Shown piece after piece: positions 1 through 8,188 of a DNA stretch of 38,057 bases. Numbering within the stretch: position 1 is the stretch's first letter; each line of letters begins with the position of its first letter. The notes below the pieces were generated by a model, which saw only the letters and a list, made by a program, of their open reading frames with translations, was not told where the DNA came from and searched no databases. A program made the position numbers and the translations under genes. The DNA comes from Bacteroidia bacterium (GTDB taxonomy: Bacteria; Bacteroidota; Bacteroidia; Cytophagales; JAAEPT01), in NCBI GenBank assembly GCA_030431525.1, contig JAUIJC010000037.1:1-38057 (forward strand). Reading direction: 5' to 3'.

Positions 1-160
1 GGATGAGGAAGGCGCCTCCAATTAAGCTGAGAGGAATAGATACGCCAAGGTCTGCTGTTCCCCAGCCAATCGCTCCCGCCACTAATAGAGCTATACCTAT
101 AAAAGCATAACTTTTTAGTTTATCAGCCCCAGTAAGCTTTTCAAATCTCTCCACGATCAA
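1..160 (-). CDS. Partial membrane protein, N-terminal end only (possible O-antigen ligase/polymerase-like)
   Basis: The minus-strand frame stays open from the window edge to a stop upstream of position 200. It encodes a charged start followed by two hydrophobic stretches (KSYAFIGIALLVAGAIGWG, then VSIPLSLIGGAFLI). No ATG occurs in the frame: the candidate starts are TTG at 160 or GTG at 154, and the frame continues to read sensibly upstream as far as DRFLENHIEKSPIHFL. It is the last visible gene of the exopolysaccharide operon, just downstream of the flippase. A short soluble lead followed by closely spaced membrane helices would fit an O-antigen ligase or polymerase (Wzy/WaaL type), which the operon otherwise lacks. 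That identity is inferred from context and not proven by motifs. Confidence 0.45.
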   Translation of the reverse strand, partial: MIVERFEKLTGADKLKSYAFIGIALLVAGAIGWGTADLGVSIPLSLIGGAFLI

Positions 161-258
161 GTCTTTTGATAAAAAATGGATAGGGCTTTTTTCTATATGG
201 TTTTCAAGAAATCTATCCCTAACTATGGATTAATACGAGATTTATGGCCTAAGGATTT

Positions 259-1743
259 CTATTTGTCACCTTTCTTTTGTCTGATTCTCACGAGTTCAAG
301 TGCATGGGTTTGACATGTGTTCCAACCCGTTTTTACACTCGTTAGAATATTGATTTTTAATTCTTTGTTGAGGAACCAGTAACCAATGAACATTCCGACA
401 AAAATGGTGGCTATAGTGACGATGGCAACATAGAAGGTGTCATTAAACAATTTTAGTACGATGATGTCCCCTGCAATATTGGTGACTGTCATGAATACTA
501 CCTTGATGAAGTTATATTTTGGTTTGTTCATGGCATCTAATGAGATGCCAATAAAACGGTCTAGGGACATAAAGATTCCAACGATCATGAATACCCTAAA
601 TATATTGGCTGAACCAACATATTGAGCACCAGCGAATAGAGTAACAATTTCCTCAGAAAAGATTACTGCAATGATGAGGGGGATGATGAAAATTAGAGAA
701 GCAGTGCCACTGTAGTTATAGAATAATTGCCTCATTTCTTGTTTGTCCCCTCGGTTGTTAGCAGCGGACATTTTGGGCAAGGCATTGGCGACAAAGCTTC
801 TGATAGGCATATCGAGAAGTTCAATAAGTTTAAGGGGGGCGTAATAAAATGCTATCGCCGCTAATACTGTGGGAGTTGGGGCTACTAAAAAAGCTCTAAT
901 CAGTAAGGTGTCAGAACTGCTCAATAGATTGGTGCCGACGAAAGTTCCGATACTAAATTTCCCAAAGTTGAGTAGTGCCTTTCTATCATTCCTATTCTGT
1001 TTTTTTAGAAACTGAATTCCTGAAATACCACTGAACATACAGTAAATGGAAATGCCGGAATAGATGGCTAAATGGAGGAAGGCAATGGTGTGTATCGTGA
1101 TATTTGCTTCAGGCAACCATGTCTTTAGGGAATAAAGTAGCCTTAAATATGATGGTGATTCTGGTCCTTGCGGTTCAAAGGAATAGAGGAGAGTGATCCC
1201 AGAAACAATGACAAAGAGAAGTGAGAAGAAGAGGTTGAGTTTGAAAATTTTATCAAACCTGTTTTTTGCTTGTAAGATCCATTGTGCATAAGTGATTGGC
1301 AACATGGCCAAGCTTAGAAATGGGTAGAATGTGAAAAATAGTCCTCCTTTCAGACTATCAATGGATTGAAGGGCTTTGGCTAAGGTGTCTGGGAGCTTGC
1401 TTAAGTCAAATAGGTTGGGAAGGATATAGGTGAATCCGATAGTACTGATGATAATTCCGGTCAGAACAAGGTTGATTACCCAGCTTGATCCAATGAATTC
1501 TTGTTGCCTTTTTTCCTCCTGTCCTGAAATGTATTTGATCAGAGCTGTATGGCAAAGCCCTGCCTTGATCATTTCCATGAAGGAAAACAGGGTAAGGTAA
1601 ATAACCCATGCGCCAAACTCTTCCGGCTTAAAAGCCCTCATTAGAAACATGAAGCTGAGCATGCCAAACACCGCAGGCGTGGCATTGCTCAACAAGGAGA
1701 GGACATGACTGTTTCTAAGAATGTTTTTTAGCTTCGCAAGCAT
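259..1743 (-). CDS. Oligosaccharide flippase, Wzx-like (MOP superfamily)
   Basis: This 494-residue, very hydrophobic protein has about twelve predicted membrane helices spread over its whole length, the usual size and layout of polysaccharide flippases. The start LRNSHVLSLLSNATPAVFGM, with the pattern FLMRAFKPEEFGAWVIYLTL shortly after, is typical of the family, where an xxxPxxFGxWxxxxS/T-like motif ends the first helix pair. Such proteins move undecaprenyl-linked sugar repeat units across the inner membrane. It follows the chain-length protein on the same strand, separated by about 100 bases that hold a strong hairpin, so it may be expressed at a lower level than the upstream genes. The ATG start is clear. 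The family is confident; the transported substrate is unknown, although nearby ugd and uxs suggest a xylose- or uronate-containing unit. Confidence 0.85.
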   Translation of the reverse strand: MLAKLKNILRNSHVLSLLSNATPAVFGMLSFMFLMRAFKPEEFGAWVIYLTLFSFMEMIKAGLCHTALIKYISGQEEKRQQEFIGSSWVINLVLTGIIISTIGFTYILPNLFDLSKLPDTLAKALQSIDSLKGGLFFTFYPFLSLAMLPITYAQWILQAKNRFDKIFKLNLFFSLLFVIVSGITLLYSFEPQGPESPSYLRLLYSLKTWLPEANITIHTIAFLHLAIYSGISIYCMFSGISGIQFLKKQNRNDRKALLNFGKFSIGTFVGTNLLSSSDTLLIRAFLVAPTPTVLAAIAFYYAPLKLIELLDMPIRSFVANALPKMSAANNRGDKQEMRQLFYNYSGTASLIFIIPLIIAVIFSEEIVTLFAGAQYVGSANIFRVFMIVGIFMSLDRFIGISLDAMNKPKYNFIKVVFMTVTNIAGDIIVLKLFNDTFYVAIVTIATIFVGMFIGYWFLNKELKINILTSVKTGWNTCQTHALELVRIRQKKGDK

Positions 1744-1777
1744 CCAATTAGAAGAGTGAATGTGAGTTCAGTTTTTT

Positions 1778-1828
1778 AAACGCAAAGGAGCAGGTCTTGG
1801 TTGAAGACCTGCTCCTTTAAAAGCGTTT
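1778..1828 (-). terminator. Long hairpin between the chain-length and flippase genes
   Basis: A 15-base perfect inverted repeat (1784-1798 with 1804-1818) has a 5-base loop and is flanked by an outer AAACGC/GCGTTT pair (1778-1783 with 1823-1828). It lies between two genes of the same strand. The T-run expected after a factor-independent terminator is weak: on the minus strand the stem is followed by an A-run. It may act as a partial terminator or as an RNA-stabilising structure. Confidence 0.55.
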
Positions 1829-1846
1829 AGTATTTTAAGGTCCTTA

Positions 1847-4033
1847 TTATGTGACTTTTGATTTATTCAGTTTTTTCAAGGGGAGGCCTGAGGTAGGTGG
1901 AAGCTCGCCAATCGTTACTTCAAGGGTGTCAGTATTCACCCCGTTTAAGACCAACATAGGGGCATGTTTTACAATTCTTTCATAAAGGGACAAGGCATTT
2001 TTGTCTGCTTGAGCCCACGACCTATTTGCCCTAAGAACTAATAGACTTGTATCCATTTTTTGTAAAAGCTCAATGGGATGTTGGTGCTGAAGCAAGCCTG
2101 GAATTTCTACAAAAACATATTCAAATTCTTGGAGGTCTTTCCCAACGAATTGTGACAATTGATCCAAGTTCCTCAGCTGGGTGAAGTTCTTGTCAACGAT
2201 ATAGTTTTTATTGCCTTCTTTACCGTCTTGTGTTCCTTCTGAAAAATCATTTTTGGGGCTTAGGTACAATACCTTATTGTTGAGGTTTCGAAGGCGATCA
2301 GCTATTTGGGTACCAATGGTGGATTTACCTTCGCCATCTTGAGTGCTAATTACAGAAATGAGTTTAGGTTGCCCCTCAGGTTTTTGGATTTCAACTGCTC
2401 CAAGGAGAATGTTTTGAGTGATTTGGTCAACTGCCCTGTTTTCTAAAGCTTGATTTTTCCCCGAAGAAGAAAGTTTTCCATTCATTTTAGGGTAGGCTCC
2501 AATAAGTTCGAGTTGGGTCGCTGTTTCCGCTCGATGTGGGATTTTCACAGAGGTGTCCAATAATTCCAACAGAACAATGATGGCAAATGTGAGGATGAAT
2601 GCCCCGACAGCCCCAACAACCATAAGTAGTACTTTTGGGACATCTGGAGTTTCTTCTGGAAAGAAAGGTTTGTCAAGTACATGAAGTCGAGAGGACATTT
2701 CAATGTTCTGTTGCTTAAGACGTGCCTCATTTAAGCTGGCCAAAAGAGACAGGTACTCCTTCTCCGAGACATTAATTTCTCGCTCTAGACGTTTCATTTG
2801 GGCTCCCAATGGCGCCATTTGATTGAAGGAACTCTCTTGTTCGGATTTCCTTTTCTCAAGGACTTCAAGTTTAGCTTGGTTTTGTTCCATGGACACCATG
2901 TTTGTGATCCACTGGCTGGCCAAGTCTTTATTAGAAACTTCCTTACTACTAATGGAGCTTCGGCCCATAATGCTTGAAATCTCTGTTCCAATCTCAGACT
3001 TGATAGCATTTGCTTTTCTTTCCAGTATAGCAATCCGTTTTTTGGCTGATGGGCTAGGGTTGGCTTCCAACAACTCTATCTTGGACATTGTTTTGGAAAG
3101 GGCGTCTCTCAGTTCAATAATGTGCGTACTGTTGAGTGCCTTTTTTTGATTGGCACCCATTTTTTTAATCAAGGTGCTTTGAACATTCTTGTTCGCGATA
3201 AGGTCAGCTTCTACCTTATGAAGATCCTCGCGTAACTTTTTCTGTTCTTCCGTCGCATTGGTTGCTTGACTTTCAAAGTTTACGATGCCCTTTTCCTTAC
3301 GGAAATTCATTAGCACATCTTCAGCCTCATCAAGCCTAGAGAAAGCCTCGTCGGTCTTTTTTTGGAAGTAGGCTACTACTGAACTGGATTGTTCTTCCCG
3401 AAGCTGTCGGTATTTGATTGTAAATACGTCTGTGAGGATTTCCAGCATATTTTTACAAACTGCTGGATCGCTGGCTTCAAAGTCAATCCGAATAAGGTCA
3501 CTACTGCCCAAACGAGTGACCACTGCTTTTTGCATTCCCTTGATTGAGTAAAATGGATGTTCGGAAAGCAGAAGTCGATAGATAGTATTGGTGTCGTTTT
3601 GGGCTTTGTAGTTTTGGATTCTCTCAATTGTATTTTCCAGGGAGTTCGGATCAACCAATTCATTCTGAAGTTCTGGGGGAATGATGGTATGGAGCTCTTC
3701 AAACCCTTTTTCTCCTAAGGTTTGTCGTTTTGGGGCTTCCAGCATTAGGTGTTCTGCCAAAAGTCTGATAGCTGTTTCTTCTTTGGTATTCCTGGAGGAA
3801 ATAATGTTGATGAGGTTATCAAACTTGTTTTCCGTACCGAGGTATTCAGCCCTTTGTTCCCCTTCCAGTGTATAGCCAGATGCAAGTCCAGTATAAATCT
3901 GCGTATAGGAGCTATATTTTTTTGGACGCTCTTTAAGTGTTGCTAAAAAGACAGCGATTGCTACGGTCAATGAAACTGTGAATAGCAGTTTCAAGTGATC
4001 TCTGAGCAGCTTAAGAAATTGGGAAAAAGTCAT
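1847..4033 (-). CDS. Wzc/GumC-like polysaccharide chain-length protein with degenerate BY-kinase domain
   Basis: This 728-residue inner-membrane protein has a first helix at about 16-34, a long periplasmic region with coiled coil (about 210-450), and a second helix at about 467-491 preceded by a PFFPEETPDVPK motif typical of the Wzz/GNVR family. A cytoplasmic P-loop domain follows. Walker A is intact (STQDGEGKST, about 563-572). The Walker A-prime position, normally an LLxDxDxR pattern, reads VLYLSPKND, and the Walker B position reads YVFVEIPG with Glu in place of Asp. The C-terminus is Lys-rich without the Tyr cluster used for autophosphorylation. The protein probably sets polymer length and links export to synthesis, with a kinase domain that may bind nucleotide but not phosphorylate. 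It sits downstream of the TolC-like gene in the same operon. Confidence 0.88.
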   Translation of the reverse strand: MTFSQFLKLLRDHLKLLFTVSLTVAIAVFLATLKERPKKYSSYTQIYTGLASGYTLEGEQRAEYLGTENKFDNLINIISSRNTKEETAIRLLAEHLMLEAPKRQTLGEKGFEELHTIIPPELQNELVDPNSLENTIERIQNYKAQNDTNTIYRLLLSEHPFYSIKGMQKAVVTRLGSSDLIRIDFEASDPAVCKNMLEILTDVFTIKYRQLREEQSSSVVAYFQKKTDEAFSRLDEAEDVLMNFRKEKGIVNFESQATNATEEQKKLREDLHKVEADLIANKNVQSTLIKKMGANQKKALNSTHIIELRDALSKTMSKIELLEANPSPSAKKRIAILERKANAIKSEIGTEISSIMGRSSISSKEVSNKDLASQWITNMVSMEQNQAKLEVLEKRKSEQESSFNQMAPLGAQMKRLEREINVSEKEYLSLLASLNEARLKQQNIEMSSRLHVLDKPFFPEETPDVPKVLLMVVGAVGAFILTFAIIVLLELLDTSVKIPHRAETATQLELIGAYPKMNGKLSSSGKNQALENRAVDQITQNILLGAVEIQKPEGQPKLISVISTQDGEGKSTIGTQIADRLRNLNNKVLYLSPKNDFSEGTQDGKEGNKNYIVDKNFTQLRNLDQLSQFVGKDLQEFEYVFVEIPGLLQHQHPIELLQKMDTSLLVLRANRSWAQADKNALSLYERIVKHAPMLVLNGVNTDTLEVTIGELPPTSGLPLKKLNKSKVT

Positions 4034-4066
4034 AGTGATCAGACTAAAATAGTTGAAAAGGGAGGG

Positions 4067-4975
4067 TTAGTACTGGATTGATTTGAGGTTTGTACCCACA
4101 GTCATCTCAAGTATTTGATAGGCCATCAAATATTTTGTTCGGGAAGTTTCTAAGGCAATGAGGCTTGTTGTGTAATCGTCAGTTACCTGTGAATAGTCAC
4201 GAAGACTTAGTTCACCATTTTTGAATTGCGTTTCAGCGGTCTGCATCTTGATATAGGCTGACTCAAGTGTTGTTGTGTTTAGCTGAAAAAGTTTGTGAGC
4301 CAGGAGAAGCTCATGATATTGTCTGATGACTGTCAATGCTAGATTCTGTTTCTCAACATCGATGGTTTGTATGGCAGACTCATACTCCCATTGAGCCGTA
4401 TTGATTCTGTTTTTTCGACTACCAATGCCTGTTTGACTAAGGGGTAAAGCAAGGTTTAAACCTACAGAGACAAGGTTAGAGAATGCTTCTGGATCAAAAT
4501 CTCCCACAACTCCACCGCCAGCTATACCAACAGTATTAAGGTTACCATAATTGTAGGTGGCAGCAGGGACAATCGCACTCAACCATTCTTTCTTTTCAAT
4601 GGCTACTCTTTCCCGTTCTCTCTCAGCAGCGGCTTCTTGCCGCTTTATGGACGGGGAGTTTTTCATTGCATGGACCAACAAGCTGTCAAGTGGTGGGATT
4701 TCAGCAACTTCCAAGGAATCTATAGAGGTTTGGAATTCGTCATTTGACTCTTGTGTGCTAACATTTTTCTTCGGTTTCCCAGTTGTACTTGTAGCAGTTG
4801 AAGATTGCTGGCGCTGTGATTGCGAATTTGTATTATTTAGAGGAACAATCTTACCGTAATTATTGCCTTGCCCGAGGCAGTAAAACCCTGTTAGACTGAT
4901 AAGGGTGAGACAAAGAAAATGACGAAAAGCTCTCACAAGGGTATCATTTAAATGTTTAACTACTATTGAGGTCAT
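4067..4975 (-). CDS. Half-length TolC-family outer-membrane protein
   Basis: The 302-residue protein has an N-terminal hydrophobic segment (about 20-35) likely to be a signal peptide, then a Ser/Thr/Gln-rich linker (about 45-85). A single outer-membrane-efflux-like repeat follows: PPLDSLLVHAMKNSPSIKRQ, a long helix, an aromatic and glycine-rich strand segment around 140-180, and a second long helix pair to the end. Classical TolC-family proteins carry two such repeats in about 420-480 residues, so this one would need more copies per channel or may only resemble half of one. It lies between the sugar transferase and the chain-length protein, where other systems have a Wza-type export porin, so a role in polymer export is likely but inferred. 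Confidence 0.75.
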   Translation of the reverse strand: MTSIVVKHLNDTLVRAFRHFLCLTLISLTGFYCLGQGNNYGKIVPLNNTNSQSQRQQSSTATSTTGKPKKNVSTQESNDEFQTSIDSLEVAEIPPLDSLLVHAMKNSPSIKRQEAAAERERERVAIEKKEWLSAIVPAATYNYGNLNTVGIAGGGVVGDFDPEAFSNLVSVGLNLALPLSQTGIGSRKNRINTAQWEYESAIQTIDVEKQNLALTVIRQYHELLLAHKLFQLNTTTLESAYIKMQTAETQFKNGELSLRDYSQVTDDYTTSLIALETSRTKYLMAYQILEMTVGTNLKSIQY

Positions 4976-5032
4976 TTTTCAAATGTTGAAGAATGACCAG
5001 AAAAAGTTGGGGTGTATTAGTTCATGACATAT

Positions 5033-6178
5033 TCAAACATCTTCGCTTTGGAACAAGGCAGGAATTGTCTTGAGGAGAAGTTTGATGTCTCCCCATAGCG
5101 AATAGTCAACTGCATATTGGTTGTCCAAATGTTTTCTTTCCTCATCTGACATTTCGCCTTTGCCTCGTTTGCTCACTTGCCAAAGTCCCGTGATTCCAGC
5201 CGGAGCCAAGAAACGTAAACTCCATTCATCTGAAGTAATGGTCTCAGCTTCGTAAAGGGGTAAAGGACGATTTCCGACGATTGACATGTCTCCTTTTAAT
5301 ACGTTGAAGAGTTGAGGAAGTTCGTCTATGCTTGTGTTTCGAATGAATTTTCCCACTCTTGTAATTCGAGGGTCGTTCTTGAATTTGATGAATGAGGTTC
5401 CATTTGATTTTTGTTTTGTACGGTACAAGTTTTCACAAATGGCTTGGTCGTGCATGTAAAGGATGGATGAGCAGGGCTGCCCCAGCTCTTCGCATTTTGG
5501 ACAAGTTGCTTGTTCTGTGCTTCCCTCGTCTTCGTTTTTATATTGGTTCAGGTGTTCTAATTCTTTAAGTCTTTTATCTGCATCAGGGTACATACTTCTA
5601 AGCTTATAGAAGTTGAAGATCTTGTAGCCTGAGCCAACCCTTTTTGATGCATAAAAAATCGGTCCTTTGGATTCCAGCCTAATTAAAAGAGCAATAATTA
5701 ATAATACGGGTGAGGAAATAAGTAGGGCTGTAGACGCAACGATGATGTCAAAAGCCCTTTTTCCTGCCGGGACTTTATGATTTGGTTCATCCAAATGTTG
5801 ACTAGGAGTACTCTTGAAGGATTTTATCGCTTCAATTCGTCGATTTAAGCGGTGCACATCAAGCGGTGCACAAAAGATGTCACTTGCTTTCCCTTTCCAT
5901 GCTGTTCTTAGAATTTCTTGATTGAGGTTTTCTGTCACTAAAAAGAATGGAAGAGGGGATTCTAATTTTCCCCAGATTCTCTCAAAGGTGCTTACCGCTT
6001 TAGGGGTGAAAAATGAGAAATCACATAAGATTGCCTTAGGTGGTTGTTTTTCTTTTTTCAGCCACTGGTAGGCATTGATGATACTGGTATGGTGAACAAG
6101 TGGATGCTTCTCATTCGCCTTTAGTGTGCTAACCACTTCCAAGTTTTTCCCAATATAGAGTGTGCGGGAGGAGGTCAT
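5033..6178 (-). CDS. Polyprenyl-phosphate sugar-1-phosphate transferase with N-terminal pseudo-receiver
   Basis: This 381-residue protein has two parts. Residues about 1-120 resemble a CheY-like receiver: an aspartate at the phosphorylation position (AILCDFSFF, D53) and a receiver-like end (GKASDIFCAPLDVHRLNRRI). The acidic pair near the N-terminus and the conserved Lys are missing. Residues about 137-381 are a bacterial sugar transferase: a membrane helix (about 143-167), KRVG, FYKLRSM, DPRITRVGKFIRNTSIDELPQL, NVLKGDMSIVGNRP and GITGLWQVS, all family hallmarks. This enzyme starts the polymer by placing sugar-1-phosphate on undecaprenyl phosphate. An extra segment at about 200-265 holds CPKC (226-229) plus Cys236 and Cys248. 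The ATG overlaps the stop of the upstream receiver gene by four bases (ATGA), implying coupled translation. Confidence 0.9.
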   Translation of the reverse strand: MTSSRTLYIGKNLEVVSTLKANEKHPLVHHTSIINAYQWLKKEKQPPKAILCDFSFFTPKAVSTFERIWGKLESPLPFFLVTENLNQEILRTAWKGKASDIFCAPLDVHRLNRRIEAIKSFKSTPSQHLDEPNHKVPAGKRAFDIIVASTALLISSPVLLIIALLIRLESKGPIFYASKRVGSGYKIFNFYKLRSMYPDADKRLKELEHLNQYKNEDEGSTEQATCPKCEELGQPCSSILYMHDQAICENLYRTKQKSNGTSFIKFKNDPRITRVGKFIRNTSIDELPQLFNVLKGDMSIVGNRPLPLYEAETITSDEWSLRFLAPAGITGLWQVSKRGKGEMSDEERKHLDNQYAVDYSLWGDIKLLLKTIPALFQSEDV

Positions 6179-6564
6179 AGCTGAAATGGAATGCGTTTAA
6201 GAATGTTATGAATTCGCAACTCAAGTTCTTCGGGGTTGAAAGGTTTCACCACATAGTCTTCAGCCCCCTTTTTCAAGCAAGTGATTTTTTGACGGGTATC
6301 TTCTTCAGCAGACAGTGATACCACTGGTATCTGCTCAAAGAAACTACTGTCTTTGAGGTGGTCAATAAGTTCCATTCCATTCATTCCTGGCATCTGTAAG
6401 TCAGCAATGATTAGGTTTGGAAGATTGCCTTCGTGAAGCCAGTTCAGGGCTTGCACTCCATCATTTTTCGTTACAACCTCATAATGATGGTTTAGGAACT
6501 GCTGTAGTAGCAGACACATAGAAGGCTCGTCGTCAACGACTAGGATTTTTTTCTTGGGTTCCAT
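6175..6564 (-). CDS. Stand-alone response regulator receiver (CheY-like)
   Basis: This is a single receiver domain of 129 residues with all catalytic features: an acidic pair (LVVDDEP, D11 and D12), phospho-acceptor D55 (IIADLQMPGMNG), the Ser of VVSLSAEED and Lys in EDYVVKPFNPEEL. There is no output domain. I chose the ATG at 6564. A TTG at 6603 would add 13 residues ahead of the fold, and the ATG at 6597-6599 is out of frame. It is the first gene of the exopolysaccharide operon and overlaps the sugar transferase gene by four bases. Since the next protein carries a pseudo-receiver, the two may interact directly. No histidine kinase gene is visible in the window. Confidence 0.9.
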   Translation of the reverse strand: MEPKKKILVVDDEPSMCLLLQQFLNHHYEVVTKNDGVQALNWLHEGNLPNLIIADLQMPGMNGMELIDHLKDSSFFEQIPVVSLSAEEDTRQKITCLKKGAEDYVVKPFNPEELELRIHNILKRIPFQL

Positions 6565-6704
6565 TTTTCTTAACGCAAGAATGGGGTGTAAGGCGTCATT
6601 CAAGGTTTACGGACTTTCAATAAAGGAGTTGTAAAGATTTCCAGGTAAAGAAAAAGCTGTGCTAAGGCATAACTTTTTTCTCCGTAGTCAGTATAGCTTG
6701 GAAG

Positions 6705-6724
6705 GAGGGGGGAATTGCCCCCTC
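6705..6724. repeat. GC-rich hairpin in the ugd leader
   Basis: A 7-base perfect inverted repeat (GAGGGGG at 6705-6711, CCCCCTC at 6718-6724) with loop GAATTG lies between the divergent receiver and ugd genes, 37 bases ahead of the ugd ATG. It has no T-run behind it in either direction, so it is probably not a simple terminator. It may be a leader structure or a protein-binding palindrome. Confidence 0.5.
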
Positions 6725-6761
6725 ACTAAAAAAACGACCCTTATATCTTTTACGTGGCAAT

Positions 6762-8114
6762 ATGAATATTACAATAGTTGGAACTGGCTATGTTGGTTTG
6801 GTAACTGGAGCCTGTTTTTCGGAGGTTGGTATCAATACTACCTGTGTGGATATTAATCTTGAAAAAATTAATCGACTCAAAAGAGGTGAGATTCCTATTT
6901 ATGAGCCTGGACTGGAGGAAATTGTTCAGCGAAATTCAAACATGAAAAGGCTTTCCTTTTCTACTTCCTTGGCAAACGAGATTAAAGGAAGCCAGGCAAT
7001 TTTTATTGCTGTTGGTACTCCTCCAATGGAAGATGGAAGTGCGGATTTGAATTACGTGCTTGATGTGGCCCGTGAGATCGGTAAAAACATTACTGAGTAC
7101 GTAGTAGTTGTTACTAAAAGCACAGTTCCTGTGGGAACTGCAAGGAAGGTTAGGGAGGCGATTGAAGAGGAGTTGTCAAAAAGAGGATTGGAAATTCCAT
7201 TTGATGTGGCTTCCAATCCAGAGTTTTTAAAGGAAGGAGATGCAATTCGAGATTTCTTAAAACCTGACCGAATCGTTGTTGGGGTTGAGTCTGATCGGGC
7301 TGAAAAAGTCCTTCGATCATTGTATCAACCTTTCTTGTTGAATGGTCATCCCATCTTGTTTATGGATGTTCCTTCCGCCGAAATGACCAAATATGCGGCA
7401 AATGCAATGCTTGCGACAAAGATTAGTTTTATGAACGACGTGGCGAATCTTTGTGAGCGACTTGGGGCTGATGTCAATTTGGTAAGGAAGGGGATAGGAA
7501 GTGATCCCCGTATTGGGAATAAATTCATTTATCCAGGAATAGGTTACGGAGGATCTTGTTTTCCAAAGGATGTGAAGGCTTTAATTCGAACTGGTCGAGA
7601 ACAGGGATATGATTTACGTGTTCTGGAGGCTGTTGACAGGGTCAATGAGGATCAGAAGGTAACGATGTTCAGTAAGATGGAGCAATATTATGGTGGAGAT
7701 TTGAAGGGGAAAAAAGTGGCAATTTGGGGGCTTTCGTTTAAGCCCAAAACAGATGATATGAGGGAGGCTCCTTCACTTGTTCTAATAAAAAAGTTATTGG
7801 AAGCAGGTGCCCAGGTAACGGCTTACGACCCCGTAGCAATGGAGGAGGCCAAAAAGTATCTTCCAAAAGATTCAATTCGTTTTAGCAATGATCCATTTGA
7901 GGCACTAATTGATGCGGATGCCTTGATGTTGGTCACTGAATGGCCTGAGTTCCGATATCCAAATTTTGAAGTAGTTAGTCGCTTGATGAAGGGCAAGGCT
8001 ATTTTTGATGGAAGAAATATCTATCTGGAAGCAGGGCTTCCCCAAATGGGCTTTGATTATGTTTGTGTTGGGGTTGGAGCTCAACAGAGAAGCAAAGTCC
8101 TTGTGAAACGTTGA
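6762..8114 (+). CDS. ugd: UDP-glucose 6-dehydrogenase
   Basis: The 450-residue enzyme oxidises UDP-glucose to UDP-glucuronate in the cytosol with two NAD+. The Rossmann motif GTGYVGL is at 7-13. The sequence also has the conserved EPGL (48-51), GTPP (85-88), STVPVGT (120-126) and NPEFLKEGDAI (152-162) segments, and the catalytic loop GYGGSCFPKD with Cys266. The C-terminal domain (about 310-430) carries WGLSFKPKTDDMREAPS. The length and every signature fit the family. It is followed by a terminator and then by uxs, the next enzyme of the pathway, and diverges from the exopolysaccharide operon, which probably uses its product. Confidence 0.97.
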   Translation: MNITIVGTGYVGLVTGACFSEVGINTTCVDINLEKINRLKRGEIPIYEPGLEEIVQRNSNMKRLSFSTSLANEIKGSQAIFIAVGTPPMEDGSADLNYVLDVAREIGKNITEYVVVVTKSTVPVGTARKVREAIEEELSKRGLEIPFDVASNPEFLKEGDAIRDFLKPDRIVVGVESDRAEKVLRSLYQPFLLNGHPILFMDVPSAEMTKYAANAMLATKISFMNDVANLCERLGADVNLVRKGIGSDPRIGNKFIYPGIGYGGSCFPKDVKALIRTGREQGYDLRVLEAVDRVNEDQKVTMFSKMEQYYGGDLKGKKVAIWGLSFKPKTDDMREAPSLVLIKKLLEAGAQVTAYDPVAMEEAKKYLPKDSIRFSNDPFEALIDADALMLVTEWPEFRYPNFEVVSRLMKGKAIFDGRNIYLEAGLPQMGFDYVCVGVGAQQRSKVLVKR

Positions 8115-8130
8115 CATTCATTTAGAAAAG

Positions 8131-8156
8131 CGGGGGTGGTTTTCACTCCCGTTTTT
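8131..8156 (+). terminator. Intrinsic terminator after ugd
   Basis: An 8-base stem (CGGGGGTG 8131-8138 with CACTCCCG 8144-8151, one G-U pair), loop GTTTT and a five-T tail follow the ugd stop by 16 bases. The terminator separates ugd from uxs, so uxs may rely on readthrough or on its own promoter. Confidence 0.85.
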
Positions 8157-8188
8157 GACAAATATCAATTTTCTTTTCAATTACCAAC

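Noticed and set aside
6705-6724. The GC-rich palindrome as a bidirectional terminator
   Set aside because: It sits between two gene starts, not gene ends, and no T-run follows in either direction.
6725-6761. TATCTTTT at 6744 as a Bacteroidota -7 promoter box for ugd
   Set aside because: The sixth fixed base (G) is missing and no TTG occurs at the proper spacing upstream.
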